From Streptococcus cristatus (GTDB lineage: Bacteria; Bacillota; Bacilli; Lactobacillales; Streptococcaceae), in NCBI RefSeq assembly GCF_003943515.1, contig NZ_RJPT01000001.1, positions 343,693-407,692 on the forward strand: DNA of 64,000 nt. Reading direction: 5' to 3'. Made by a program: the position numbers and the translations under genes. How positions within the stretch are numbered: the first letter of the stretch is position 1; every line of letters starts with the position of its first letter. The notes beneath the pieces are model-generated. The model did not search any database, was not told where the DNA came from, and worked only from the letters and a program-made list of their open reading frames with translations. Positions 33,423 to 43,399 of the stretch are shown here, piece by piece.

Positions 33423-35087
33423 GTGTCAAATATTACTACTAGTTTATTTCAAGAAATGGTGCAGGCGGCATCAACTCGTTTAAATAAACAGGCTGAATAT
33501 GTCAATTCTTTAAATGTTTTCCCAGTTCCAGATGGTGACACAGGAACGAATATGGGCATGACCATTGAAAATGGTGCCAAAGAAGTAGCTGATAAGTCAG
33601 CTTCAACAGTTGGTGAAGTAGCCGCGATCTTTGCCAAGGGACTCTTGATGGGTGCGCGTGGGAACTCTGGTGTTATCACGTCTCAGCTCTTCCGCGGTTT
33701 TTCGCAAAGCGTAAAAGGCAAAGATGAGCTTGATGGACAAGCTTTGGCCCTTGCCTTCCAATCTGGTGTAGAAGTGGCCTATAAGGCTGTTATGAAGCCA
33801 GTTGAGGGAACGATTTTGACCGTTTCCCGCGGTGCAGCTATCGGTGCTAAGAAGAAAGCTGAGGCAACAAATGATGCTGTCGAAGTCATGAAAGCGGCTC
33901 TTGAAGGAGCAAAGACTGCCCTTGCTAAAACGCCAGATATGTTGCCAGTTCTCAAGGAAGTTGGCGTCGTGGACTCTGGTGGTCAAGGATTGGTCTTTAT
34001 CTATGAAGGTTTCCTATCTGCCCTGACTGGCGAATACATCGCATCAGAAGATTTCCAAGCGACTCCAGCTACGATGAGCCAGATGATCAATGCTGAACAC
34101 CACAAGTCTGTAGCAGGCCATGTGGCGACAGAAGATATCACTTTTGGTTATTGTACAGAAATCATGGTGGCTTTGAAGCAAGGACCAACCTATGTCAAGG
34201 ACTTTGACTACGATGAATTCCGTAATTATTTGAATGAGCTTGGAGATTCCTTGCTGGTAGTTAATGATGATGAAATCGTGAAAGTGCACGTCCATACAGA
34301 GGATCCAGGTCTTGTCATGCAAGAAGGTCTTAAGTATGGTAGTCTAGTTAAGGTAAAAGTGGACAACATGCGTAACCAGCACGAAGCCCAGCTTGAAAAG
34401 GAAGAAAAATCTGCTAAACCAGCTGAAGAAAAAGAGTACGCTATTATTGCAGTAGTAGCTGGTGAAGGTCTTGCTGAAATCTTCAAGGCTCAGGGCGTAG
34501 ACTATATCATTTCTGGCGGTCAGACTATGAATCCTTCTACAGAGGACTTTATCAAGGCTGTTGACCAGGTGAATGCGCGCAATATCATTTTCTTGCCAAA
34601 CAATAAAAATATCTTCATGGCGGCTCAATCTGCAGCAGAAGTGCTTGAGCAACCAACGACAGTGATTGAAACGCGTACGCTTCCTCAAGGTTTGACAAGT
34701 CTTTTGGCCTTTGATAGTGGAAAAACTATCGAAGAGAACCATGAGCGAATGACAGCTACCTTGAGCGACGTGGTCAGCGGTAGCATTACGACTGCAGTTC
34801 GTGATACGACCATTGATGGCCTCGAGATCCATGAAAATGATAACTTGGGTATGGTTGATGGCAAAATCCTTGTGTCAAATCCAGATATGTTGACAACTCT
34901 GAAGGCAACTTTTGCGAAGATGTTGGATGAGGACAGTGAAATTGTTTCCATCTATATCGGTGAAGATGGTGACGAGGAATTGGCAAATGGCTTGGCTCAA
35001 GATCTGATGGAAGAATATGAAGATCTAGAAGTTGAGATCCACCAAGGAAATCAGCCAGTGTATCCATATATTTTTAGTGTAGAATAA
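33423..35087 (+). CDS. fakA: Fatty acid kinase catalytic subunit FakA (DAK2 domain)
   Basis: A 554-residue protein with an N-terminal DAK2/DhaL kinase domain (about residues 5-200; FPVPDGDTGTNMGMT and ARGNSGVI are the metal and nucleotide sites), a middle domain, and a C-terminal DegV-like half (ISGGQTMNPSTEDF). FakA phosphorylates fatty acids presented by DegV/FakB partners such as the one encoded at 18808, feeding exogenous fatty acids to phospholipid synthesis. Starts GTG at 33423, two bases after the Asp23-type gene. Confidence 0.92.
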   Translation: MSNITTSLFQEMVQAASTRLNKQAEYVNSLNVFPVPDGDTGTNMGMTIENGAKEVADKSASTVGEVAAIFAKGLLMGARGNSGVITSQLFRGFSQSVKGKDELDGQALALAFQSGVEVAYKAVMKPVEGTILTVSRGAAIGAKKKAEATNDAVEVMKAALEGAKTALAKTPDMLPVLKEVGVVDSGGQGLVFIYEGFLSALTGEYIASEDFQATPATMSQMINAEHHKSVAGHVATEDITFGYCTEIMVALKQGPTYVKDFDYDEFRNYLNELGDSLLVVNDDEIVKVHVHTEDPGLVMQEGLKYGSLVKVKVDNMRNQHEAQLEKEEKSAKPAEEKEYAIIAVVAGEGLAEIFKAQGVDYIISGGQTMNPSTEDFIKAVDQVNARNIIFLPNNKNIFMAAQSAAEVLEQPTTVIETRTLPQGLTSLLAFDSGKTIEENHERMTATLSDVVSGSITTAVRDTTIDGLEIHENDNLGMVDGKILVSNPDMLTTLKATFAKMLDEDSEIVSIYIGEDGDEELANGLAQDLMEEYEDLEVEIHQGNQPVYPYIFSVE

Positions 35088-35094
35088 TTTATTT

Positions 35095-35273
35095 GGGAGT
35101 GGGACAGAAATCGGTAATTCGTTAGAATTCGATTTCGTCGTCCCACCTCCGCACAGTTGAGTAGGACTGTAAAAGTTGATGAAATCAGCGTAGTAGAGCC
35201 CACTCAACCACTGCGTCTTTGCTCGACAATCCAAAGGCAATTGAGAGGCTAGGACTTTTGCCCCAGCCTCTTT
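35095..35273 (+). repeat. Three-hairpin intergenic repeat, copy 2
   Basis: Same element as 13751-13930 (inverted there) and 62342-62520. It begins 8 bases after the fakA stop, so its hairpins, especially the last with its T-run, probably terminate fakA transcription. Confidence 0.92.
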
Positions 35274-35317
35274 GATTTTTTTATATGTAAGATTTAGACA
35301 AGATAGTGGTATTATGG

Positions 35318-35373
35318 TATACTGGAAAAAAATAAAAATAAAAATAAAAATAAAAAGAAAAAGAAAAAGAAAA
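35318..35373 (+). repeat. Simple-sequence tract in the lipoprotein 5' UTR
   Basis: Directly after a -10 (TATACT, 35318-35323) lies a tract of about four AAAAAT-type and three AAAAAG-type six-base units ending in AAAAGG, the ribosome site of the lipoprotein gene. Slippage here would change leader length and possibly expression. Confidence 0.8.
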
Positions 35374-35381
35374 GGTGTACT

Positions 35382-35972
35382 ATGAAAAAGTTATTTATTC
35401 TTGTTATTTCTGCTTCTGTGTTATTGACAGGTTGCGTATTTCCAAAATCTGGCAAGCATCGTCCGAAAGTTCCAGCTGAATCAAAAGTTGCTAAAACAAG
35501 TTCTAGCTCAAGCTCAAGTGAATCTTCTACTAGCGCTTCTTCTGAAAGTACAGCTGTTGTCTCCAAAACCTTGGTCGGAGACCTCAAAGGCATCCATCAT
35601 CGTGATACGGTGACCTATCGAGGAGACAAACTCTTGAAACTTCGAATGGAGCTGTTGAGTAATTTGCCAGAAGAAGCTAGTGGTGCTGCAGCCACTATGA
35701 GTCCAGAGGAAATGACAGCTATCATTCGAGAAGGAATGGAATCAGAACCAAACTACGTGGAAGCTAAGAATATGGAAGGAGTGACGATTGAATACTCCGT
35801 AACAGCTGATAAGAAATTACAGGCCATAGTTGATCTGGATTTTGAGAAAATGGATATAGCGAAAGTAGCAAGCCTATCTTTCTTTAAAGACTTGGGACTT
35901 AATGACATAAAAGACACCTCTCCTTCAATGTTTATTTTAGGTATGAAATTAGGCGGCTTGAAAGAAGAATAA
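35382..35972 (+). CDS. Lipoprotein, DUF1307/YehR-like
   Basis: A 196-residue lipoprotein. The signal peptide ends in lipobox LLTGC (Cys18), followed by a basic, then Ser-rich linker (about residues 38-62). The folded part (about 65-195) starts VGDLKGIHHRDTVTYRGD and resembles DUF1307/YehR lipoproteins, whose function is not established. Anchored at the outer membrane face. The promoter is followed by a variable-looking A-rich repeat. Confidence 0.8.
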   Translation: MKKLFILVISASVLLTGCVFPKSGKHRPKVPAESKVAKTSSSSSSSESSTSASSESTAVVSKTLVGDLKGIHHRDTVTYRGDKLLKLRMELLSNLPEEASGAAATMSPEEMTAIIREGMESEPNYVEAKNMEGVTIEYSVTADKKLQAIVDLDFEKMDIAKVASLSFFKDLGLNDIKDTSPSMFILGMKLGGLKEE

Positions 35973-35980
35973 GAGTGTAT

Positions 35981-36007
35981 AAAGGCGAGTCATCTCGTCT
36001 TTTTTTT
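35981..36007 (+). terminator. Lipoprotein gene terminator
   Basis: AGGCGAG-TCAT-CTCGTCT hairpin with eight T. Confidence 0.8.
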
Positions 36008-36017
36008 GCTGTCTAGA

Positions 36018-36086
36018 AACCATGACATTTGTCATATGGTCTAGTGACAAAATCATCTAGTCGGAAGATGCGGGAAGTTTTATAAT
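36018..36086 (+). promoter_or_regulatory. Promoter with candidate response-regulator sites
   Basis: ATGACATTTGTCAT (36022-36035) is a 14-bp palindrome, and a related half-matching copy GTGACAAAATCAT follows at about 36043-36055. A TATAAT -10 (36081-36086) has no good -35 at 17 bases, fitting an activated promoter. It precedes an operon that ends with a NarL-type response regulator, the likely ligand. Inference from position. Confidence 0.55.
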
Positions 36087-36120
36087 ACAAGTAAGAAATG
36101 AAGAAATAGGGAGTAGTTAC

Positions 36121-36297
36121 ATGAGAATATGGTTGATAAAAGTAGCAGTCTTGAGTCTTGTTGGGATGATGTTTTATCAGTTGGCAAGAATGAGCGGAGT
36201 AGGTCTTTACCGCTTTCCTTGGGAGATTTTTGCTAGCTTGGGAATGGCTAGCTATGTCCTAAAGGAAGTGGCTAAGTTAAGCAAGAGGAGAAAGTAG
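36121..36297 (+). CDS. Tiny membrane protein (58 residues)
   Basis: MRIWLIKVAVLSLVGMMFYQ gives one N-terminal membrane segment; a second hydrophobic stretch (WEIFASLGMASYVL) follows, ending in a basic tail KLSKRRK. Weak ribosome site (TAGGG). It is two bases before the next small gene and part of the ABC/two-component operon. No family recognised; perhaps a small regulator or partner of the transporter. Confidence 0.65.
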   Translation: MRIWLIKVAVLSLVGMMFYQLARMSGVGLYRFPWEIFASLGMASYVLKEVAKLSKRRK

Positions 36298-36299
36298 AA

Positions 36300-36494
36300 A
36301 TGAAAAAGTACTTGACCCTCTTATTTATTGGAGTTGCAATGGGTGTATGGTGTTTTCAAATGATACCGGGTTTTCTGTTAGAATTTCTACCCCAGCAATT
36401 TTATATAGGAGTATGGGGAGTGATTCTAGTTGTCTTTGTCATCTGGCCGCTCATCTATGATTTTATTAAGGAGGAAGATCATGAAATTGATTGA
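36300..36494 (+). CDS. Small membrane protein (64 residues)
   Basis: Two hydrophobic helices (about residues 4-25 and 35-55; YIGVWGVILVVFVIWPLIYD) and an acidic tail EEDHEID. AGAGGAG lies upstream. It overlaps the ABC ATPase gene by 14 bases. Small two-helix proteins at the head of LnrLMN/YvfRS-like operons are not ones I can name. Function unknown. Confidence 0.7.
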   Translation: MKKYLTLLFIGVAMGVWCFQMIPGFLLEFLPQQFYIGVWGVILVVFVIWPLIYDFIKEEDHEID

Positions 36495-37356
36495 AGTGAA
36501 AAAGCTATCTAAAAGCATTCGGGGGAAGGAGATTTTACGCCACATTTCCTTTGACATTGAAGAAGGGGATTGTGTGGCTCTGATTGGCCCCAACGGAGCT
36601 GGTAAAACAACTCTGATGGACTGTCTCCTAGGCGATAAATTCCTGACTTCTGGTCAAGCACTAGTTCAGGGGCTAAAGCCAACAGATAATCGTTTGAAAG
36701 AGATGGTTGCCATTTTGCCACAGGAAAATACAGTGGTGGGGGATTTGAAAGTCAAGGAACTCCTCTCTTTCTTTCGATCCATCTATCCCAATAGCTTGTC
36801 TGAAGAGGAAATCGATGCCTTGTTGGGCTTTTCTGACAAGCAAAAGAACCAGCTGGCTTCCAAGCTCTCTGGTGGTCAAAAACGTCTCTTCTCCTTTATC
36901 TTAGCCTTGATTGGCCGTCCAAAGATTCTTTTCTTAGATGAACCGACTTCGGCTATGGACACTTCGACGCGCCAGCATTTCTGGGAAATTGTGGATCAGC
37001 TCAAGAAGCAAGGCGTGACTATTGTCTATTCTTCCCACTATATTGAAGAAGTGGAGCATACAGCTGATCGGATTTTGGTGCTTCATAAGGGAGAGCTAAT
37101 CCGCGATACCACGCCTTATGCCATGCGCAAGGAAGAACAGGAAAAACACTTCACCCTGCCCCTTTCCTATAAAGAAATCGTGGAAAAGATAGCTGGTGTG
37201 ACAGAGATTGAAATCAAGCAAAAGGCCTTATCCTTTGCGACCAAGGATGCCAGTCAAGTCTGGCAAATTCTGCAGCAGCATGGCTGTACGATTGAAGAAA
37301 TCGAAGTCCGCAATCGAACCCTGCTGGATAGTATTTTTGAGACGACACAAGAGTAA
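36481..37356 (+). CDS. ABC transporter ATP-binding protein
   Basis: A 291-residue ATPase of the drug/natamycin/lantibiotic type (CcmA). Walker A GPNGAGKTT near residue 39, signature KLSGGQKRLFSF, Walker B ILFLDEPTSAMD and H-loop SSHYIEE. The C-terminal extension of about 85 residues is typical. ATG 36481 follows AAGGAGG. It works with the ABC-2 permease encoded 12 bases downstream, and probably exports or protects against a membrane-active compound sensed by the linked two-component system. Confidence 0.92.
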   Translation: MKLIEVKKLSKSIRGKEILRHISFDIEEGDCVALIGPNGAGKTTLMDCLLGDKFLTSGQALVQGLKPTDNRLKEMVAILPQENTVVGDLKVKELLSFFRSIYPNSLSEEEIDALLGFSDKQKNQLASKLSGGQKRLFSFILALIGRPKILFLDEPTSAMDTSTRQHFWEIVDQLKKQGVTIVYSSHYIEEVEHTADRILVLHKGELIRDTTPYAMRKEEQEKHFTLPLSYKEIVEKIAGVTEIEIKQKALSFATKDASQVWQILQQHGCTIEEIEVRNRTLLDSIFETTQE

Positions 37357-37368
37357 AGGAGCAGCATC

Positions 37369-38103
37369 ATGAAAAATATGGCAAGTTTAATGAAAATGGA
37401 GTTAATTTTGATGAAGCGGCAGGCGGCTTACTACCTGCTTTCTATCGGGCTGCCCAGCGTTTTCTATCTGATCTTTTCAGGAATGATGTCAGGTTCTGAT
37501 GTACCGGCGCTTGTGCTCCGAACCTATCTCTTTTCTATGACACTTTTTAGTATCATGTCTAGTGCCTTTTTTAGCATTCCCAGCACCTTGCAGTCGGACA
37601 AGACCAATAACTGGCAAAAATTGATTCAGCATTCGCCCGTTTCTATGGTAGAATATTATATATCAAAGCTTTTTAGTACTTTACTGACCTTTCTGCTTTC
37701 CATTATCGTGGTCTTCTCTGTCGGACATTTCGTTCGTGGAGTCAATGTGCCCATGATGGACTGGCTAGTGATTGCCCTAATTCTTTTGGTCGGCAGTATG
37801 GTCTTTATCGCCATGGGCGTCTTGGTCAGTCTCCTGCCCAGTGCCCAGCTCATGTCTGTTGTTGGCAATATCGTTTATATGGCTTTAGCAGTCTTGGGTG
37901 GGCTATGGTTTCCTCTGACTATGTTTCCAGACTGGCTACAATCCATCGGCAAGTTAACTCCGAGTTACCAGCTCATGCAGGTGGTTTCTGCCTATTTGGA
38001 ACACCATGACTGGAATCTCTCTGCCATGCTAATCGTCCTAGCCTACACCATTTTCTTTAGCATTTTAGTCCTTCAGCTCAAAAAACGGATTGAGGTTAAA
38101 TAA
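37369..38103 (+). CDS. ABC-2 type permease
   Basis: A 244-residue permease with six membrane helices and the ABC-2 pattern, including the C-terminal WFPLTMFPDWLQ loop and PSYQLMQVV. Partner of the ATPase encoded upstream; such pairs with DesK/NarL-type regulators resemble the linearmycin (Lnr) and YvfRS systems of Bacillus. Confidence 0.88.
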   Translation: MKNMASLMKMELILMKRQAAYYLLSIGLPSVFYLIFSGMMSGSDVPALVLRTYLFSMTLFSIMSSAFFSIPSTLQSDKTNNWQKLIQHSPVSMVEYYISKLFSTLLTFLLSIIVVFSVGHFVRGVNVPMMDWLVIALILLVGSMVFIAMGVLVSLLPSAQLMSVVGNIVYMALAVLGGLWFPLTMFPDWLQSIGKLTPSYQLMQVVSAYLEHHDWNLSAMLIVLAYTIFFSILVLQLKKRIEVK

Positions 38104-38107
38104 TTAT

Positions 38108-39214
38108 ATGTGGGAAAAGTTCCAAAACATACATCATATGTTTCATATTTCTCTGGTCTTTATCATCTTTCCGATAGCGGGTGTCATCAGTGGTGAGTAC
38201 CCGCTTTTGACTTTGCTTTGGACAGCATTGTTAATAGTGGCCTATTACACTATCCTCATGGAGACAAAGCCTTTCTACCAGGCTCTATCCTGGTGGGTCA
38301 TGCTTGCTTACATTTTTTACACTCCCATTTGGCTGAATGTGGGCTTCGTTTGGTATATTTTTTATTTGTCCAATCTTCTTGTTTATCATTACAATGATAT
38401 TTCCCTTAAATCTTGGCGCTTTTGGAGTTTCCTAGCTGTCCAACCAGCTCTTCTGGTCGGGGTGTATCTGCAACATCAATTGAGCACTGGCTATCTGGTC
38501 TTTTTCTCAACGACCTTTCTCTTTGCGGATTTCTTGACGCTAGGTCTGCATCGCATCCAAGTTGCTGAACAGCTCAAGGAGGAAAAAAGTAAGCAGAATG
38601 CTCAGCTCAATCTTTTCTTAGCGGAAAATGAGCGCAATCGAATCGGACGGGATTTACATGATAGTTTGGGACATACCTTTGCCATGCTCAGTGTCAAGAC
38701 AGAGTTGGCCCAGCAATTCCTACAAATGGAGGCCTACGAGCAGGCGGAGAAAGAGATGGAGGAAGTGCGACGAATTAGTAAGCAGGCTATGGCAGATGTT
38801 CGACGGATTGTAGACAATCTCAAGACGCGGACGCTGGATGAAGAATTAGCAACAATCCGAACCATGCTGGAAATGAGCGATATTGACTTGGAGCTTCATA
38901 ATCAGCTCAATGTTGCCAGCATCCCTACGGAAATGCAGTTTACCATTAGTATGATTTTGTTGGAGTTGGCAACCAATATTATCAAGCATGCGGAGGCCAA
39001 GAAGTCCAGAATTGATTTGTATAGTCAGGATCGCGATTTGATCTTGGAAGTTGAAGATGATGGCCGAGGCTTTAAGCGAGTCACTGGCCTAGAGCTACAT
39101 TCAGTTCGAGAGCGCTTGGAGGGGCTTGACGGTAGAGTGGAGGTCATCAGCAATCACAAGCCAACTATTATTCGCGTGCGCTTGCCGTATAGGGTTAAAG
39201 GAGAAGAGCGATGA
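38108..39214 (+). CDS. DesK-type sensor histidine kinase
   Basis: A 368-residue kinase with about five N-terminal membrane helices (to about residue 155) and no large extracellular domain. The H-box is [16 protein letters not shown] (His184), the HPK7 type used with NarL regulators. The ATPase part has [14 protein letters not shown] (N-box) and VEDDGRGF (G-box). No clear ribosome site at 38108; GAGG is 12 bases away. It overlaps the response regulator gene by four bases. Confidence 0.9.
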   Translation: MWEKFQNIHHMFHISLVFIIFPIAGVISGEYPLLTLLWTALLIVAYYTILMETKPFYQALSWWVMLAYIFYTPIWLNVGFVWYIFYLSNLLVYHYNDISLKSWRFWSFLAVQPALLVGVYLQHQLSTGYLVFFSTTFLFADFLTLGLHRIQVAEQLKEEKSKQNAQLNLFLAENERNRIGRDLHDSLGHTFAMLSVKTELAQQFLQMEAYEQAEKEMEEVRRISKQAMADVRRIVDNLKTRTLDEELATIRTMLEMSDIDLELHNQLNVASIPTEMQFTISMILLELATNIIKHAEAKKSRIDLYSQDRDLILEVEDDGRGFKRVTGLELHSVRERLEGLDGRVEVISNHKPTIIRVRLPYRVKGEER

Positions 39215-39810
39215 AGATATTATTAGCAGAAGACCAGAGTATGCTGCGGGATGCCCTTAGCCAGCTCTTGCAATTGCAGCCGGATGTTACTAGTGTTTCT
39301 CAAGTGGCAGATGGTCGTGAAGCTATGGAGCTACTCAAGACCAGTCCAGTCGATGTGGCCATCTTGGATGTAGAAATGCCCTATCAGACAGGGCTGGATG
39401 TTCTAGAATGGGTGAAGGAGCATCAGCCAGCTGTCAAGGTCATCATTGTGACGACTTTTAAGCGGCCAGGCTATTTTGAGCGGGCGGTCAAGGCGGATGT
39501 TGATGCCTATGTACTCAAGGAACGTAGCATTGCGGATCTGATGAAGACCATCCACACTGTCTTGGCTGGGCAAAAAGAATACTCGCCTGAACTTATGGAA
39601 GTGCTGATGACTCATAAAAATCCCCTCTCCCATCAGGAACTTCTAGTCTTAGAGGCAGCAGCAACTGGGCTTTCTAATAAAGAAATTGCTGAAAAACTCT
39701 ATTTATCAAATGGAACTATTCGCAACTATATGTCGACCATCCTGACCAAGCTAGCAGCAGACAATCGTACGGAAGCTGTCCGAATTGCTCAAGATCAAGG
39801 ATGGATATAA
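39211..39810 (+). CDS. NarL/LuxR-type response regulator
   Basis: A 199-residue regulator: receiver domain (residues 1-120) with phosphoacceptor Asp53 in VAILDVEMP and Lys near 102 in VLKER, and a C-terminal LuxR-type helix-turn-helix (about 138-199; [20 protein letters not shown]). Partner of the kinase encoded upstream, and likely to act on the palindrome at 36022. Confidence 0.92.
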   Translation: MKILLAEDQSMLRDALSQLLQLQPDVTSVSQVADGREAMELLKTSPVDVAILDVEMPYQTGLDVLEWVKEHQPAVKVIIVTTFKRPGYFERAVKADVDAYVLKERSIADLMKTIHTVLAGQKEYSPELMEVLMTHKNPLSHQELLVLEAAATGLSNKEIAEKLYLSNGTIRNYMSTILTKLAADNRTEAVRIAQDQGWI

Positions 39811-39822
39811 GATAATTATCTC

Positions 39823-39850
39823 GCTACATTCGGATTTAGCGGGCTTTTCT
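39823..39850 (+). terminator. Weak terminator after the two-component operon
   Basis: CGCTA and TAGCG arms around about 10 bases, followed by GGCTTTTCTT. Confidence 0.5.
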
Positions 39851-39890
39851 TATCTTTTTCAATCAGAATGAAAAAAAACATCCGCGATAC

Positions 39891-39949
39891 TTGCAATTTT
39901 TTTCAAAAATGTTATCATAGTAGAAAGCTTTTTGAATTTTTAGAAAATT
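39891..39949 (+). promoter_or_regulatory. ilv promoter with CodY box
   Basis: TTGCAA (39891-39896) and TATCAT (39913-39918), 16 bases apart. AATTTTTAGAAAATT (39935-39949) matches the CodY box AATTTTCWGAAAATT with one mismatch and lies just downstream of the start site, suiting CodY repression when branched-chain amino acids are plentiful. Confidence 0.85.
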
Positions 39950-39971
39950 GTAAATAAATGAAAGGGGAAAT

Positions 39972-41672
39972 ATGGAAAGAATCCAATTAGAAACTCCTAA
40001 GTCCGGCTCGCAGCTGGTCTTGGAAACCTTGAAAAATCTTGGTGTTGATACTATTTTTGGCTATCCTGGTGGTGCAGTCTTGCCCCTCTATGATGCTATT
40101 TATAGCTTTAAAGGTATCCGCCATATTCTTGGTCGCCATGAGCAGGGGTGTGTTCATGAAGCAGAAGGCTACGCTAAATCAACTGGTAAAATCGGTGTAG
40201 CCGTTGTCACCAGTGGTCCGGGAGCGACCAATGCCATTACTGGTATTGCGGACGCCATGAGTGACAGTGTTCCCCTTTTGGTTTTTACTGGGCAGGTAGC
40301 GACACCAGGCATTGGTAAGGATGCCTTTCAAGAAGCAGACATTGTCGGTATTACTACTCCTATCACTAAGTACAATTATCAGGTACGGGAGACGGCAGAC
40401 ATACCAAGAATCATTACGGAGGCTATTCATATTGCGACCACAGGTCGTCCAGGGCCAGTCGTTATTGATTTGCCAAAGGATGTCTCAGCTCTGGATACGG
40501 ACTTTATCTATGACACTCAGTTGCATCTACCAAGCTATCAACCAACAATTGAGCCTAATGAATTACAAATTAAGAAGATTCTTAAACAGCTTTCTAAGGC
40601 TAAAAAACCCGTTCTTCTTTCTGGTGGCGGTATTAGCTATGCAGGAGCAGCAGCGGAGATGGTTGCTTTTGCGGAGCGGTATCAGATTCCAGTAGTGACC
40701 TCATTGTTGGGTCAGGGAACGATTGCGACAGATCATCCTTTGTTCTTAGGTATGGGTGGCATGCATGGTTCTTTCGCGGCTAATATTGCTATGACGGAAG
40801 CAGACTTCATGATTAGCATTGGATGTCGTTTTGATGACCGTCTGACTGGTAATCCTAAGACCTTTGCTAAAAGTGCTAAGGTAGCCCACATTGATATCGA
40901 TCCAGCAGAGATCGGTAAAATCATCAGCGTGGATATTCCTATTGTAGGAGATGCCAAGAAAGCTTTGCAAATGTTGCTTGAAGAAGAGCAAGTGCACAAC
41001 AATACCAGCAAGTGGATAGAAAAGGTGACACGAGACAAAGAGCGGGTGCGCTCCTATGATAAGAAGGAACGAGTTGTCCAACCTCAGGCTGTTATTGAGC
41101 GCGTGGGTGAGTTGACCAAGGGAGACGCTATTGTGGTAACGGACGTTGGCCAGCACCAAATGTGGACAGCCCAGTATTATCCTTATTGCAACGAGCGTCA
41201 GCTAGTTACGTCTGGTGGTCTGGGAACCATGGGCTTTGGTGTTCCAGCAGCGATTGGAGCCAAGATTGCCAATCCAGATAAGGAAGTAGTTCTCTTCGTT
41301 GGAGATGGCGGCTACCAGATGACCAATCAAGAGATGGCTATCCTAAATATCTACAAGATTCCGATCAAGGTTATCATGCTCAATAATCATTCGTTGGGGA
41401 TGGTTCGTCAGTGGCAGGAAGCCTTCTATGATGGTCGGACCTCCGAGTCAGTCTTTGACAGTTTACCAGATTTTCAGCTAATGGCTCAGGCTTATGGTGT
41501 CAAATCCTATAAATTTGATAATCCCGAGACCATTGCTCAAGATTTGGAAGTCCTAAAGGAAGATATACCGATGTTTATCGAGGTAGATATTTCTCGCAAG
41601 GAGCATGTGCTTCCAATGGTGCCAGCTGGCAAGAGCAATCATGAGATGTTGGGGGTGAAGTTCCATGCGTAG
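39972..41672 (+). CDS. ilvB: Acetolactate synthase, large (catalytic) subunit
   Basis: A 566-residue ThDP-dependent enzyme making acetolactate/acetohydroxybutyrate, the first common step of valine, leucine and isoleucine synthesis. The catalytic Glu lies in GRHEQGC (near residue 58), the ThDP motif is GDGGYQMTNQEMAILN (about 447-462), and the FAD-region stretches GLGTMGFGVPAA are present. AAAGGGG precedes the ATG. It overlaps ilvN by eight bases. Confidence 0.97.
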   Translation: MERIQLETPKSGSQLVLETLKNLGVDTIFGYPGGAVLPLYDAIYSFKGIRHILGRHEQGCVHEAEGYAKSTGKIGVAVVTSGPGATNAITGIADAMSDSVPLLVFTGQVATPGIGKDAFQEADIVGITTPITKYNYQVRETADIPRIITEAIHIATTGRPGPVVIDLPKDVSALDTDFIYDTQLHLPSYQPTIEPNELQIKKILKQLSKAKKPVLLSGGGISYAGAAAEMVAFAERYQIPVVTSLLGQGTIATDHPLFLGMGGMHGSFAANIAMTEADFMISIGCRFDDRLTGNPKTFAKSAKVAHIDIDPAEIGKIISVDIPIVGDAKKALQMLLEEEQVHNNTSKWIEKVTRDKERVRSYDKKERVVQPQAVIERVGELTKGDAIVVTDVGQHQMWTAQYYPYCNERQLVTSGGLGTMGFGVPAAIGAKIANPDKEVVLFVGDGGYQMTNQEMAILNIYKIPIKVIMLNNHSLGMVRQWQEAFYDGRTSESVFDSLPDFQLMAQAYGVKSYKFDNPETIAQDLEVLKEDIPMFIEVDISRKEHVLPMVPAGKSNHEMLGVKFHA

Positions 41673-42141
41673 AATGTTGACAGCTAAACTCCAAAATCGT
41701 TCGGGTGTTCTGAACCGCTTCACTGGTGTGCTTTCCAGACGTCAGGTCAATATCGAAAGTATCTCTGTAGGTGCGACCGAGGATGAAAATGTTTCTCGGA
41801 TCACCATTATCATTGATGTAAATTCCCTCAATGAAGTGGAGCAGATTATCAAGCAGCTTAATCGCCAGATTGATGTGATTCGGGTGCGAGATATTACAGA
41901 TCATCCTCACCTAGAGCGAGAAGTTATTTTGATCAAGGTATCAGCACCAGTTGCTAAGCGTGCAGAAATCTTGGCCATTATCCAGCCTTTCCGGGCAACG
42001 GTAGTCGATGTGGCGCCAAGCTCGATCACTATCCAGATGACGGGCGATGCAGAAAAGAGCGAAGCGCTCTTACGAGTCATCCGTCCTTACGGCATTCGCA
42101 ATATCGCACGGACTGGGGCAACTGGCTTTACCCGTGATTAA
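41665..42141 (+). CDS. ilvN: Acetolactate synthase, small (regulatory) subunit
   Basis: A 158-residue regulatory subunit with an N-terminal ACT domain (LQNRSGVLNRFTGVLSRRQV, valine-binding) and a C-terminal ACT-like domain. Required for full activity and valine feedback on IlvB. Its ATG lies inside ilvB; a later ATG at 41674 is also possible. Confidence 0.95.
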   Translation: MRRMLTAKLQNRSGVLNRFTGVLSRRQVNIESISVGATEDENVSRITIIIDVNSLNEVEQIIKQLNRQIDVIRVRDITDHPHLEREVILIKVSAPVAKRAEILAIIQPFRATVVDVAPSSITIQMTGDAEKSEALLRVIRPYGIRNIARTGATGFTRD

Positions 42142-42244
42142 TACTCTTCGAAAATCTCTTCAAACCACGTCAGCTTCGCCTTGCCGTACCCAAGTACAGC
42201 CTGTGGCTAGCTTCCTAGTTTGATCTTTGATTTTCAGTGAGTAT
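42141..42244 (+). repeat. BOX-type repeat element
   Basis: ATACTCTTCGAAAATC opens and GATTTTCAGTGAGTAT closes a 104-bp element in the ilvN-ilvC gap. Its interior CGTCAGCTTCGCCTTGCCGT is the complement of the boxA core targeted by the BOXA1R primer. The order boxA then boxC without boxB is a known BOX form. It starts within the ilvN stop codon. Confidence 0.9.
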
Positions 42245-42277
42245 AAAATCCGGCTTAAATTTGTTAAAACAGCCTAA

Positions 42278-43333
<1,056 letters not shown>

Positions 43334-43346
43334 GATTGTGTGGAAA

Positions 43347-43376
43347 ACTCAGCTGGAATCCCAGCTGAGTTTGTTT
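43347..43376 (+). terminator. Hairpin between ilvC and ilvA
   Basis: Perfect 10-bp stem ACTCAGCTGG-AATC-CCAGCTGAGT, followed only by TTGTTT. A partial terminator that would lower ilvA relative to ilvC. Confidence 0.7.
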
Positions 43377-43399
43377 ACCTCATTTGGAAAGGAAAAGGA

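Noticed and set aside
33449..35067. Several frames antisense to fakA
   Set aside because: All overlap a clear conserved coding gene and have no translation signals.
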